The notes under the pieces are model-generated. The model saw only the letters and a list, made by a program, of their open reading frames with translations. It had not been told where the DNA came from and ran no database searches. From Sunxiuqinia indica (GTDB lineage Bacteria; Bacteroidota; Bacteroidia; Bacteroidales; Prolixibacteraceae): 64,000 nucleotides of DNA. The DNA is taken from the NCBI RefSeq assembly GCF_009847015.1, contig NZ_WVEM01000008.1, positions 186,001-250,000 on the forward strand, written 5' to 3'. Made by a program: the position numbers and the translations under genes. This document shows, piece by piece, positions 42,733-51,957 of the stretch; position 1 is the stretch's first letter; the number at the start of each line of letters is the position of its first letter.

Positions 42733-45171
42733 ATGAGAAATATTCTAACAATTATTCTGCTGTCATTAAGCATTGTAAATTTTGCACAAGAAAGTAAAAG
42801 TCGTGTCGTTTCCAATTTCGATGCCGGTTGGAAATTTTCACTGGGAGATTTTCCCAAAGCATCAAACGTAGCTTTTAATGATGACGGTTGGCGTACATTA
42901 GATGTTCCGCATGACTGGAGTATTGGGTTGGAAAATGAACAGGATGCCCCAGGAGGTGGAAATATAGGTTTCTTCCCAACAGGAGTAGGCTGGTACCGCA
43001 AAACATTCGACCTTCCGGAATTTGAGACCGACAAAAAATATTCTGTAGAATTTGATGGTGTTCTTATGAATAGCGAAGTGTGGATTAATGGCACCTACTT
43101 GGGCAAACGCCCTTATGGATATTCCAGTTTCTCGTACGACCTTTCCGGGTTACTCAAAAAGAAAGACAATGTGATTGCAGTGCGGGTGGATAATTCACAA
43201 CAGCCCAATTCACGCTGGTATACCGGATCCGGGATTTACAGGCATGTACGCCTGGTTGAAACCGAAAAACTGCATTTCAAAAAATGGGGCGTGTTTTATT
43301 ATACGAAATCAATCGCAAACGAAAGTGCCGTACTGCACCTTGAAGCAACGCTAATCAATGATAATCAGTACGCAATTAAAGATGCAGCTATCAGGCATTC
43401 CGTTTTGGACGATGAAGAAAATGAAGTTGCTTTTGCACTTACATCTGTTCCCGTAAATGCAAAAAGCACAATTTCGGCGGTACAGGAAATTCAAATAACC
43501 AATCCAGATTTATGGTCGGTCGAATCACCTAATTTGTATACTCTCAAATCAGTTATCCTGGTTGATGGTAAAGAAACCGACTGTGTGTTCAATAACCTGG
43601 GAATTCGCACCATTGAATACCATGTTGATAATGGTTTCTTTCTCAATGGCAAACAAGTAAAGATGAAAGGTGTTAACCTCCACCACGATGGTGGACCTGT
43701 TGGGGCAGCGGTTCCCAAAAGGGTTTGGGAGCGCCGCCTGGAGATATTGAAAGAAGGTGGTTGCAATGCCATACGTACGGCACACAATCCCATGGCCCCC
43801 GAATTTTACGACCTGTGCGACAAAATGGGCTTCCTGGTGATGGATGAAGCTTTTGATGAATGGATACACGGAAAGCGTGATTACACTTATAAGCTTTATT
43901 TCAAGGATTGGTATGAGAAGGACTTGAAAGCCATGGTTTATCGCGACAGAAACCATCCGTCGGTGGTGATGTGGAGCATCGGAAACGAAGTACCTGATCA
44001 GTCGTCGGAAGAAGGACCTGCTCTCGCCCGTAAAATGATTAATATTTGTAAAGAAGTCGATCCAACTCGTTTGGTGACTGCCGGAAACGACCGAATTGCA
44101 GCCGATGACAATCCTGCTTCGGAAGCATACCTGGCCGAATACGAAAACGAAATAGTAGGTTACAATTACCCCGATCGGTGGCACGACCGGAGAGAGTTAA
44201 ATTATCATCTGGATAAGCAAAAATATCCCAACCGAAGGGTTGTTGCGACTGAATCAGGCGGTATGGGTGGCGTTCGCGGAGCCTATAATCTTGGCAGAAA
44301 CCCGGAAAAAATTCAGGCTGATTATGCCCATGGACGTCTTATCGATGTTGAGCAACGATGGAAATTCACCCTTTTGTACGACTATGTAATCGGCGACTTT
44401 ATGTGGACAGGCATTGATTACTATGGCGAATCGTGGCGTTGGCCTTCACGTGGTGCTTCTTCGGGGTATCTCGATAATTGTGGATTCAAGAAAGATGGCT
44501 ACTATTTCTTTAAAAGTATCTGGACAGAAGAACCAACCTTACACCTTCTTCCTCACTGGAACCTGCCTGAAGATCGTGAAGGACAAATTCTACCTGTTAT
44601 TTGTTACACCAACTGCGATACAGTTGAGCTGTTTTTGAACGGTAAATCTTACGGTGAAAAATACCATGAATTTCCGCGCAAAGGCAATACCGAAAGATGG
44701 AATCAGCCCGAGGAAGGAAAAGTGTACACTTCAACCGGCGATCTGCACTTAGCGTGGGACGTACCATACGAACCCGGTGAATTGATAGCGAAAGGCAAAA
44801 AAGATGGAAAAGAATATACTTATCGCTTAGTTACAGCTGGCCAACCTGCCCAAATACGCTTGTCAGTTGACCAAACCGAAGTCAAAGCAGATCCTTCAGA
44901 TGTTGCTCATGTTACTGTTGAAATACTGGATGCAGCTGGTAATTTCGTTCCCACAGCCGATAACCTGGTTCAGTTTGAAGTAGAAGGTGCCAAAATTATT
45001 GGTGTTGAAAACGGCAACATGCGTGATTTATCATCGCCTAAGGGAAAGGAGAAAAAAGCTTTTAACGGTTTATGCCTTGCAATTGTACAAGCTAAGAAAT
45101 CTGGAGAAATTAAAGTGACTGCTACCGCAGAAGGATTGAAGACTGCTGCAATAAAAATTGAAGCAGAATGA
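42733..45171 (+). CDS. GH2 beta-galactosidase-type enzyme
   Basis: An 812-residue exported GH2 enzyme (signal MRNILTIILLSLSIVNFAQ). The jelly-roll domain (DGWRTLDVPHDWSI; GWYRKTFDLP), the immunoglobulin-like domain and the TIM barrel follow in order. The acid/base is Glu419 in SIGNEVPDQ and the nucleophile Glu507 in VATESGGMG. Near the end are a DUF4982-type strand set (VPYEPGELIAKGKKDG) and an Ig-like domain (LSVDQTEVKADPSDVAHVTV). It most likely releases terminal galactose from galacto-oligosaccharides made by GH53; other beta-glycosides cannot be excluded. It overlaps the GH35 gene by 4 bp (ATGA), a sign of translational coupling. Confidence 0.9.
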   Translation: MRNILTIILLSLSIVNFAQESKSRVVSNFDAGWKFSLGDFPKASNVAFNDDGWRTLDVPHDWSIGLENEQDAPGGGNIGFFPTGVGWYRKTFDLPEFETDKKYSVEFDGVLMNSEVWINGTYLGKRPYGYSSFSYDLSGLLKKKDNVIAVRVDNSQQPNSRWYTGSGIYRHVRLVETEKLHFKKWGVFYYTKSIANESAVLHLEATLINDNQYAIKDAAIRHSVLDDEENEVAFALTSVPVNAKSTISAVQEIQITNPDLWSVESPNLYTLKSVILVDGKETDCVFNNLGIRTIEYHVDNGFFLNGKQVKMKGVNLHHDGGPVGAAVPKRVWERRLEILKEGGCNAIRTAHNPMAPEFYDLCDKMGFLVMDEAFDEWIHGKRDYTYKLYFKDWYEKDLKAMVYRDRNHPSVVMWSIGNEVPDQSSEEGPALARKMINICKEVDPTRLVTAGNDRIAADDNPASEAYLAEYENEIVGYNYPDRWHDRRELNYHLDKQKYPNRRVVATESGGMGGVRGAYNLGRNPEKIQADYAHGRLIDVEQRWKFTLLYDYVIGDFMWTGIDYYGESWRWPSRGASSGYLDNCGFKKDGYYFFKSIWTEEPTLHLLPHWNLPEDREGQILPVICYTNCDTVELFLNGKSYGEKYHEFPRKGNTERWNQPEEGKVYTSTGDLHLAWDVPYEPGELIAKGKKDGKEYTYRLVTAGQPAQIRLSVDQTEVKADPSDVAHVTVEILDAAGNFVPTADNLVQFEVEGAKIIGVENGNMRDLSSPKGKEKKAFNGLCLAIVQAKKSGEIKVTATAEGLKTAAIKIEAE

Positions 45172-47567
45172 GAAAGATAATCTACCTTGTGTTTCTAATA
45201 TTCATTAATGTTACAACAATTATAGGGCAGAAACTCTACAAGATTAATATTGCAGACGTGCCCAATAAGAAAGTTATTAATGGACATTTAGACCTGGGTG
45301 GCATAAATCCTAATGGAGATTCAATCAGTGTTAATAGTTATTTCATTAACTATAACGATCAGCCTTTTATCCCTGTTATTGGAGAATTCCATTATTCAAG
45401 ATATCCTGCTCAATACTGGGAGGAATCTATAAAAAAGATGAAAGCAGGGGGTATTAATGTTATCGCAACCTATGTCTTTTGGAATATTCATGAGCGAAAG
45501 GAAGGTATTTTCGATTGGACTGGTAACCTGAACCTTCGACACTTTGCTGAGTTATGTGAGAAAAATAATATATTTCTAATTGTGCGAATGGGGCCTTTTT
45601 GTCATGGAGAAATGCGCAATGGCGGCCTTCCTGATTGGTTGTATGGTCGAACCTTTGAGGTGAGGTCAAACGACAAGGAATACCTGACTTATGTAGAGAG
45701 GTTGTATGGCGAAATTGGCCAACAATGCAAAGGTCTGCTATTTAAGGATGGAGGTCCAATTGTAGGGGTGCAATTAGAAAACGAGTTTCAGCATTCAGCT
45801 GCACCCTGGGAAATCACCTATACAGGTGCCCCTAAAGAATATACAGTTGCAGATATCAATACCGGTGTCACTCATGAACAAATTTCAGAAACTGATGGGC
45901 ATAATCCGTATGCTGAAATGGGAAAAGACCATATGTCAAAGCTTAAGGACATTGCTATCAAGAGCGGCATGGACGTTCCTCTTTATACAGCAACTGGTTG
46001 GGGAAATGCAGCCATCGTTGAAAAAGGATGTATTCCGGTTACGGCTGGATATGCTTATCCATTCTGGGCTCCCCCCAGCCCATCTCCATTCTATCTGTTC
46101 AAGGATATTCACAAATTTCCTGATTATATGCCGGTAAGCTATGATCCAGAGTTGTACCCGTCTATCCCGGCTGAAATAGGACCGGGTATTCAGGTTAAGT
46201 ATAGCCGCAGACCGGTAGTTGATCCTGCAAGTGTTTTGCCACTCATGGTTCGTATTATCGGCAGTGGATCTAATGGAATTGGCTATTATATGTACCACGG
46301 AGGATCAACTCCCGTTTTTGATGGGAAGTTTTACAATGAAGAAGTAAATGGGATATCTAAAATCAATTACGATTTTCAGGCTCCCATTGGGCAGTTCGGG
46401 CAAATCCGTCCACATCACAAAAGCTTAAAGACACTTCATATGTTTTTAAATGAATATTCAGAGAAACTAGCACCTATGAAGACCATTTTACCTAAGGGGA
46501 ATAGTGCTATTAAGCCTGAAAATACAAGTACTTTGCGCTATGCTGTAAGGTCACAAGGTAATGAAGGTTTTCTCTTTATGATCAACTTTCAGGATGATGT
46601 TGATATTAATGATATAAGTGATGTAAGTGTAGCTGTGGAAACAGGTAATGAGACAATCCGCTTTCCCCACTCCGGCACATTCGATTTAAAGAAGTCAGCA
46701 TCGGTTATTCTGCCATTTAATTTAACGTTGGGAGAAACAGAGATTAAATCGGCTACAGTCCAGCCTCTAACTACCTTACATGCGGATGAGGGCGATTGTT
46801 ATGTTTTTTTCTCAGTGGATGGAATCAACCCTGAGTTATTGTTGAATGGTGCACCTGAGTTGACAGAAGTTAAAGGTGCTAATATTCAAAAAAATGGCAA
46901 ACATACTCTTGTGCAAGGGAACAATAAGGAGGTCTTTTCTTTTATTCATGGAACTGACCAGTTCCTTATCATTCCACGAGAGATGGCGTTGAATACATCC
47001 ATTGTAGACAATCACCTTATTATATCCGATGGTTTGATTTTGAACGATGGAAACCAGATTAGTTTAATTACACAATCAACCACATCCTCCATACATATTT
47101 ATCCGGCTATTAATGAGACTCCTCGTGTTTCATTAGCCTCTGTTGAAGGAACAAAACCGCTTTTTGAAGGGAGTTCTTCCTTTGATATTCAATTTGAGGA
47201 AAAAGGCTCGCCGATAAAGGTTGAAAAAGTAGCTGAACGAAAATACTCAGTTGTCACTACCGGTGATTTGGAGCAGCTAAATGATGTTTTCATTGAAGTT
47301 GATTATATTGGAGATAGAGGAATGGCTTTTATAGATGGACTTTTGGTTACAGATCACTTCTATCATGAAAAGAAATGGGAGATTGGCATGAAAAGCTTTA
47401 TACCAGAGATGATAGGAAAAGAGATGGTACTGATTTTTCATCCCTTACATAGCGATCAGGAGGCATTGATTGATTTTACCAAAAAACCGGAATTTACCAA
47501 CGGCGAATGTTTGGAGATTCGAAGCATCGATGTAGTCAATGAATACAAAACTTTTATTTCCTTTTAA
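45168..47567 (+). CDS. GH35 beta-galactosidase
   Basis: A 799-residue exported enzyme (signal to about residue 20). The N-terminal TIM barrel has GH35 hallmarks: VIGEFHYSRYPAQYWEESIK, INVIATYVFWNIHE, and GVQLENEF with acid/base Glu206. The nucleophile is probably Glu336 in PAEIGPG, a sequence that deviates from common GH35 motifs. The C-terminal half is beta-sandwich and ends without a sorting signal. GH35 enzymes cut terminal beta-galactose, often beta-1,3 or beta-1,6, so it complements the GH2 enzymes on branched arabinogalactan. The 4-bp overlap upstream and 23-bp gap downstream place it inside the operon. Confidence 0.85.
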   Translation: MRKIIYLVFLIFINVTTIIGQKLYKINIADVPNKKVINGHLDLGGINPNGDSISVNSYFINYNDQPFIPVIGEFHYSRYPAQYWEESIKKMKAGGINVIATYVFWNIHERKEGIFDWTGNLNLRHFAELCEKNNIFLIVRMGPFCHGEMRNGGLPDWLYGRTFEVRSNDKEYLTYVERLYGEIGQQCKGLLFKDGGPIVGVQLENEFQHSAAPWEITYTGAPKEYTVADINTGVTHEQISETDGHNPYAEMGKDHMSKLKDIAIKSGMDVPLYTATGWGNAAIVEKGCIPVTAGYAYPFWAPPSPSPFYLFKDIHKFPDYMPVSYDPELYPSIPAEIGPGIQVKYSRRPVVDPASVLPLMVRIIGSGSNGIGYYMYHGGSTPVFDGKFYNEEVNGISKINYDFQAPIGQFGQIRPHHKSLKTLHMFLNEYSEKLAPMKTILPKGNSAIKPENTSTLRYAVRSQGNEGFLFMINFQDDVDINDISDVSVAVETGNETIRFPHSGTFDLKKSASVILPFNLTLGETEIKSATVQPLTTLHADEGDCYVFFSVDGINPELLLNGAPELTEVKGANIQKNGKHTLVQGNNKEVFSFIHGTDQFLIIPREMALNTSIVDNHLIISDGLILNDGNQISLITQSTTSSIHIYPAINETPRVSLASVEGTKPLFEGSSSFDIQFEEKGSPIKVEKVAERKYSVVTTGDLEQLNDVFIEVDYIGDRGMAFIDGLLVTDHFYHEKKWEIGMKSFIPEMIGKEMVLIFHPLHSDQEALIDFTKKPEFTNGECLEIRSIDVVNEYKTFISF

Positions 47568-47590
47568 ATATTTATTGTTATATATATCAT

Positions 47591-50122
47591 ATGAAAAATA
47601 AACATTGCATTATATTATTAATCTCTTTTTTGGTAAGCATTAGTTCAAATAATGCTTTTGCCGCAGATTGGATAAATTTTAATGGTGACTGGAAATTCAC
47701 TAAAGGGAATCCGGAAAATGCAAACTCGGTAAGTTTTGACGACTCATCGTGGGAAAGTGTTAAAATTCCACACGACTGGGCAATAGCAGGTCCTTTCGAT
47801 CCTAATGGCAACGGAGGAACCGGAAAATTACCATGGAAAGGCGAAGGTTGGTATCGTAAAACCTTTGAGGTAGATGCCGCAGATGCGGGAAAAGTTGTTT
47901 ATGTAAAGTTCGACGGTATCATGTCGTCTCCTAAAATTTATGTGAATGGAAAATTAGCAGGAGAATGGGACTACGGCTACAGTACTTTTTATCTTAATAT
48001 TTCCGATTTCGTAAATTTCGGAGAAGAAAATACCATTGCTGTTTATGTGGATACTCGAAATCACGGAAGCCGCTGGTATCCGGGGGCAGGCATGTACCGC
48101 AAGGTGGAAATGATGGTATATAACAAGGTGCATAAAGAAATTTGGGGAAGCTATATCACAACACCAGTTGTTAAAGAGGCTTACGCCGAAATGCGCGTAC
48201 TAACCAATATTAAAAACCTTGATACTGAAGATAAAAAGGTTACCGTAATCACAACAGTTATCAGTCCTGAAGGAAACGAAATTGAACATTTCAAAACTCA
48301 GGAAAGAACCGTTTCTTCCAATGGATCGCGCGAATTCGATTCATGGATGACCATCACACGCCCAAGCCTGTGGGATCTTGAGAATCCGACTTTGTATACA
48401 CTCAGAACTGATGTATTAATCGATGGTGAGATTGTAAACTCTGATAAAACTCCATTTGGTTTCAGATCATTTGAATTTACAGCCAACGACGGATTTTTTC
48501 TAAATGGCAAACATGTACAAATAAAAGGGGTAAACCTCCATCACGATCATGGTCCGCTTGGAGCAGCTTTCAATAAGCGATCGATGGAGCGTAAACTCGA
48601 AATTATGAAAGAAATGGGTTGTAACGCCATTCGCAACAGTCATAATGTTTGTGCTCCCGAATTGGTTGAATTATGTGATGAAATGGGACTGCTACTTTTC
48701 AACGAGGCCTTTGACAAATACGACAACAAAGCTGATATTACTCGCGAAACTGATTTTTATGAATTCGGAGAACGAACCATTAAAAACTTCGTAATGCGCG
48801 ACCGTAACAGTCCGTCGGTGATTATCTGGAGTGTTGGAAACGAAATGGGAGATATTCAGGGCAATGCCAATTATGGATTGCAACGTTTGGCTGCAATGGT
48901 TGGTTTTGTAAAAAAATATGACATTACCCGACCGGTAACCATGGTTTGCGATCAAAATCAAAATGCCCACTGGCGCCATTTCGATTATTACGACATCCAT
49001 GCCTACAACTACAGTCAGCGTTGGTTGCCAGCTCGCACGATGGCACCTGATAAAAGTGTAATCATTAGCGAATCGGCTTCAACCGTTAGTACACGTGGAT
49101 ATTACGATATAAACATTCCTAAAAATTTCTTTGAACCAATAACACAACGAAGCACGAGCGATTATCATGGCAATATCCCTAAATCGGCAGATGCGAAGAA
49201 GGAAACAGTACAACGAAGAAGAGATGTTACAGCCGACAATGCTTATTTTGTTCGCGATAGAAACACAGCCCCTAGAACACAAGTTAGCTCATACGACGTT
49301 GAAGCTCCCTGGTGGGCCGAAGTTTTAGATGATGACTTTTTGTGGCAGGAAGACGACAGTTATATCGCCGGAGAATTTGTTTGGACAGGTTTCGATTATT
49401 TGGGAGAACCAACACCAATTAATTCAGCACGCAGTTCTTATTTTGGAATTGTTGATTTGTGCGGTATGCCAAAAGACCGTTTTTATCTTTACCAAAGCTA
49501 CTGGCGCCCCGATCACGATATGGTTCATATTCTTCCGCACTGGAATTGGGAAGGACATGAAGGCGATACCATTCCGGTTTTTGTATACACCAACGGCGAC
49601 GAAGCTGAGTTATTCCTAAACGGAAAATCATTAGGAAAACAAGCGAAGAAACCACAATCGCGAGTTTCAAAAGAACGTTACCGTTTGATGTGGATGGATG
49701 TAGCTTACGAGCCGGGCGAATTGAAAGCAGTGGCTTACAAAGAAGGAAAAGTAATTGGAGAAAAAGTAATCAACACCGCCAACGAAACTTATTCCATTAA
49801 ACTAACTCCCGATCGCAATGTCATTAATGCTGATGGCGAAGATTTAAGTTTCGTTATGGTAGAAGCTTACGACAAAGATGGAAACCTTTGTCCTTTAGCC
49901 GAAAATAAAATTGACTTTGAAGTGACTGGTGCAGGAGAAATTGTAGCCGTAGGAAACGGAAATCCTCAATCGCTGGAGCCGTATTTGGCCAACTATAGAA
50001 GACTTTTTTACGGAAAGGCGATGCTTATAGTAAAATCAATTGCGAACAAGCCTGGAAAAATTGGCATTGAGGCCAGCTCTGCTGGATTAAAAACAGCTAC
50101 GATTGCGATTTCAACAGAGTAG
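47591..50122 (+). CDS. GH2 beta-galactosidase-type enzyme
   Basis: An 843-residue exported GH2 enzyme (signal ending NNAFA). It shows PHDWAIAGPFDP, GWYRKTFEVD, ITRPSLWDLENPTLYTLRTD and GVNLHHDHGPLGAAF, all typical of the Bacteroidota GH2 group. The acid/base is Glu418 (SVGNEMGD) and the nucleophile Glu494 (IISESAST). A DUF4982-type region (AYEPGELKAVAYKEG) and an Ig-like domain end the protein. It is related to the GH2 at 42733 but not a recent copy. The two may split work between linkages or side-chain contexts. A 131-bp gap with a small stem (GTGTCT/AGACAC, 50191-50210) separates it from the next gene. Confidence 0.9.
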   Translation: MKNKHCIILLISFLVSISSNNAFAADWINFNGDWKFTKGNPENANSVSFDDSSWESVKIPHDWAIAGPFDPNGNGGTGKLPWKGEGWYRKTFEVDAADAGKVVYVKFDGIMSSPKIYVNGKLAGEWDYGYSTFYLNISDFVNFGEENTIAVYVDTRNHGSRWYPGAGMYRKVEMMVYNKVHKEIWGSYITTPVVKEAYAEMRVLTNIKNLDTEDKKVTVITTVISPEGNEIEHFKTQERTVSSNGSREFDSWMTITRPSLWDLENPTLYTLRTDVLIDGEIVNSDKTPFGFRSFEFTANDGFFLNGKHVQIKGVNLHHDHGPLGAAFNKRSMERKLEIMKEMGCNAIRNSHNVCAPELVELCDEMGLLLFNEAFDKYDNKADITRETDFYEFGERTIKNFVMRDRNSPSVIIWSVGNEMGDIQGNANYGLQRLAAMVGFVKKYDITRPVTMVCDQNQNAHWRHFDYYDIHAYNYSQRWLPARTMAPDKSVIISESASTVSTRGYYDINIPKNFFEPITQRSTSDYHGNIPKSADAKKETVQRRRDVTADNAYFVRDRNTAPRTQVSSYDVEAPWWAEVLDDDFLWQEDDSYIAGEFVWTGFDYLGEPTPINSARSSYFGIVDLCGMPKDRFYLYQSYWRPDHDMVHILPHWNWEGHEGDTIPVFVYTNGDEAELFLNGKSLGKQAKKPQSRVSKERYRLMWMDVAYEPGELKAVAYKEGKVIGEKVINTANETYSIKLTPDRNVINADGEDLSFVMVEAYDKDGNLCPLAENKIDFEVTGAGEIVAVGNGNPQSLEPYLANYRRLFYGKAMLIVKSIANKPGKIGIEASSAGLKTATIAISTE

Positions 50123-50253
50123 AATACAGCAGTGCATTGCGCTCAAAAAAAATCTTCCTACGCCAACAATTAAACCTTACCTCAAACTTAGTGTCTAGAT
50201 ATAAAGACACCTAGCAAATTGTTTATCAGTCAAAACTATATAATACGCTACTT

Positions 50254-51867
50254 ATGAAAATCATTACTAGAACTACGATCCTTAAATTTTTTCTGTTTAG
50301 CTGTCTAATTGCATTGAATGCATCAAAACCAGCATTGTCTCAGTCACAAAACATTAAAAACGACACTTTTTGGGACACCAAAAATGGGGAACCTATTTAC
50401 AGCCAAGGTGGCGGTATCTTCCAATTTCCACATCCCGAAACCGGAGAAATCAAATACTTTTGGTACGGCGTACACTATAAACAAGCCGAAATGTATCGCG
50501 AAGATCCTTCGGTTACGCAACCGCGAAACAACTTTGAAGGCGTAACCTGTTACTCTTCTACCGATTTAGTTAACTGGGAACCCGAAGGTCATGTTTTAAC
50601 AAAAGAAGAAGTCTTTGCCGACTCTCAAAGAGCTTGGGGATGGTTAGGCCGAATGGGAGTGGCTTACGTGAAAGAAGCTGATCAATACGTATTGGCTATT
50701 CAATACAACTCAAGCGTTCTTTTTGCAGTTGCCGATTCTCCTCTCGGTCCTTTCAAAAAACAACACCGAAAAGACATGACAAGTTGGATTGGTACTCCAA
50801 ACACCGGAGACCAAACCGTTTTCACCGATCCCGATACAGAAAAATCGTATTTAGTTTATAGTTACGGAAGAGGGCGAAACAGAATTTACATTTCTGAGAT
50901 AGGAATGAAAAACGACTCGTTAACATTATTAGACTACAAACAGGTTTTTAAAGGATCAGGTCGCGAAGGAAACTGTATGTTTAAATACAAAGGCAAGTAT
51001 TACATTGCTGCTTCTCAGTTGTACGGATGGGATGGTTCATTGGCTTACTACCTGGTAGCCGACGACATTATGGGGCCTTATCTTCCAACCAACGACATGC
51101 AGGTAATTCCAGGAGTAGAAGACGACTATGCCCACATTTCACAAACCGGATTTTTTGTAACGGTTCGTGGTAGCAAAGAAGAAACTGTTATTTTCTGTGG
51201 CGACCGTTGGGCCGATTTTGCCGGAAACGGATTGGGATACAACCAATGGTGTCCACTATCATTCGAAGGTGATGTACCTTATTTTAATTCACTTAACTCG
51301 TGGAATCTCGATGCCGAAACCGGTGAATGGGAAGTAGCTGAAGATAACAACTGGGCAATCAACGCCAGCTTCGAAGCTGACAGAAAAGAAATGCCAAGTC
51401 CGAAAAAACCGGAACAAACCCGATTAAGAGGTTGGGAAACCACGATCATTAAAGGTACCGAAATTTCACTTGAGCCTAATTCGCCAAAACTTAATCACGC
51501 AAATACCGAAGAAGAACGCAAGGTAGTAATCGGCGAAAGAAGTTTGAATATGAGCGACCAGGTTGACTTTACACGTCAAGTACACCAAGTTATTTCTTCA
51601 TCACCCTATGTAGAATTTCCAAACGCAACTTATACCCTTACTGCAAAAATTAAGAACAGTGGCGACTTCAACAAGCTTGAAATGTATGCAAAATCAGGAA
51701 AAAAGCATTTCAAAGTAAGTGTTGACGAAGAAAATGAAAACTGGATAACCATTACACTCGATGGAATTAAGGTGAAAGGTAACGAAGTTGAAATTGGATT
51801 TCTTGCTGATGGAAAAGCCGGAGCTTTCTGCTTGGTCGATGATATTGCTTTGTTAAAGAACAAATAA
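50254..51867 (+). CDS. GH43-type enzyme, exo-beta-1,3-galactanase-like, with C-terminal beta domain
   Basis: A 537-residue exported protein. After the signal the five-bladed propeller starts with DTKNGEPIYSQGGGIFQF and FWYGVHYK. This corresponds to the GGGI and YWYGE signature of the GH43 group that includes exo-beta-1,3-galactanases (subfamily 24 and relatives), whose members lack the usual catalytic-base aspartate. Later motifs are STDLVNWEPEG, TVFTDPDTEKSYLVYS and REGNCMFKYKGKYY, where the glutamate is the likely acid. Residues about 400-537 form a jelly-roll, carbohydrate-binding-like domain (YTLTAKIKNSGDFNKLEMY). If correct, it would attack beta-1,3-galactan of type II arabinogalactan. 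Arabinofuranosidase activity is the alternative. Confidence 0.75.
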   Translation: MKIITRTTILKFFLFSCLIALNASKPALSQSQNIKNDTFWDTKNGEPIYSQGGGIFQFPHPETGEIKYFWYGVHYKQAEMYREDPSVTQPRNNFEGVTCYSSTDLVNWEPEGHVLTKEEVFADSQRAWGWLGRMGVAYVKEADQYVLAIQYNSSVLFAVADSPLGPFKKQHRKDMTSWIGTPNTGDQTVFTDPDTEKSYLVYSYGRGRNRIYISEIGMKNDSLTLLDYKQVFKGSGREGNCMFKYKGKYYIAASQLYGWDGSLAYYLVADDIMGPYLPTNDMQVIPGVEDDYAHISQTGFFVTVRGSKEETVIFCGDRWADFAGNGLGYNQWCPLSFEGDVPYFNSLNSWNLDAETGEWEVAEDNNWAINASFEADRKEMPSPKKPEQTRLRGWETTIIKGTEISLEPNSPKLNHANTEEERKVVIGERSLNMSDQVDFTRQVHQVISSSPYVEFPNATYTLTAKIKNSGDFNKLEMYAKSGKKHFKVSVDEENENWITITLDGIKVKGNEVEIGFLADGKAGAFCLVDDIALLKNK

Positions 51868-51957
51868 TTATTGCAACGATTTGTAATTTATACAATTAAG
51901 TATTCTGAAATATAAATACGATCTAAGAACATATTAAATAGGCATAACGAATCTAAA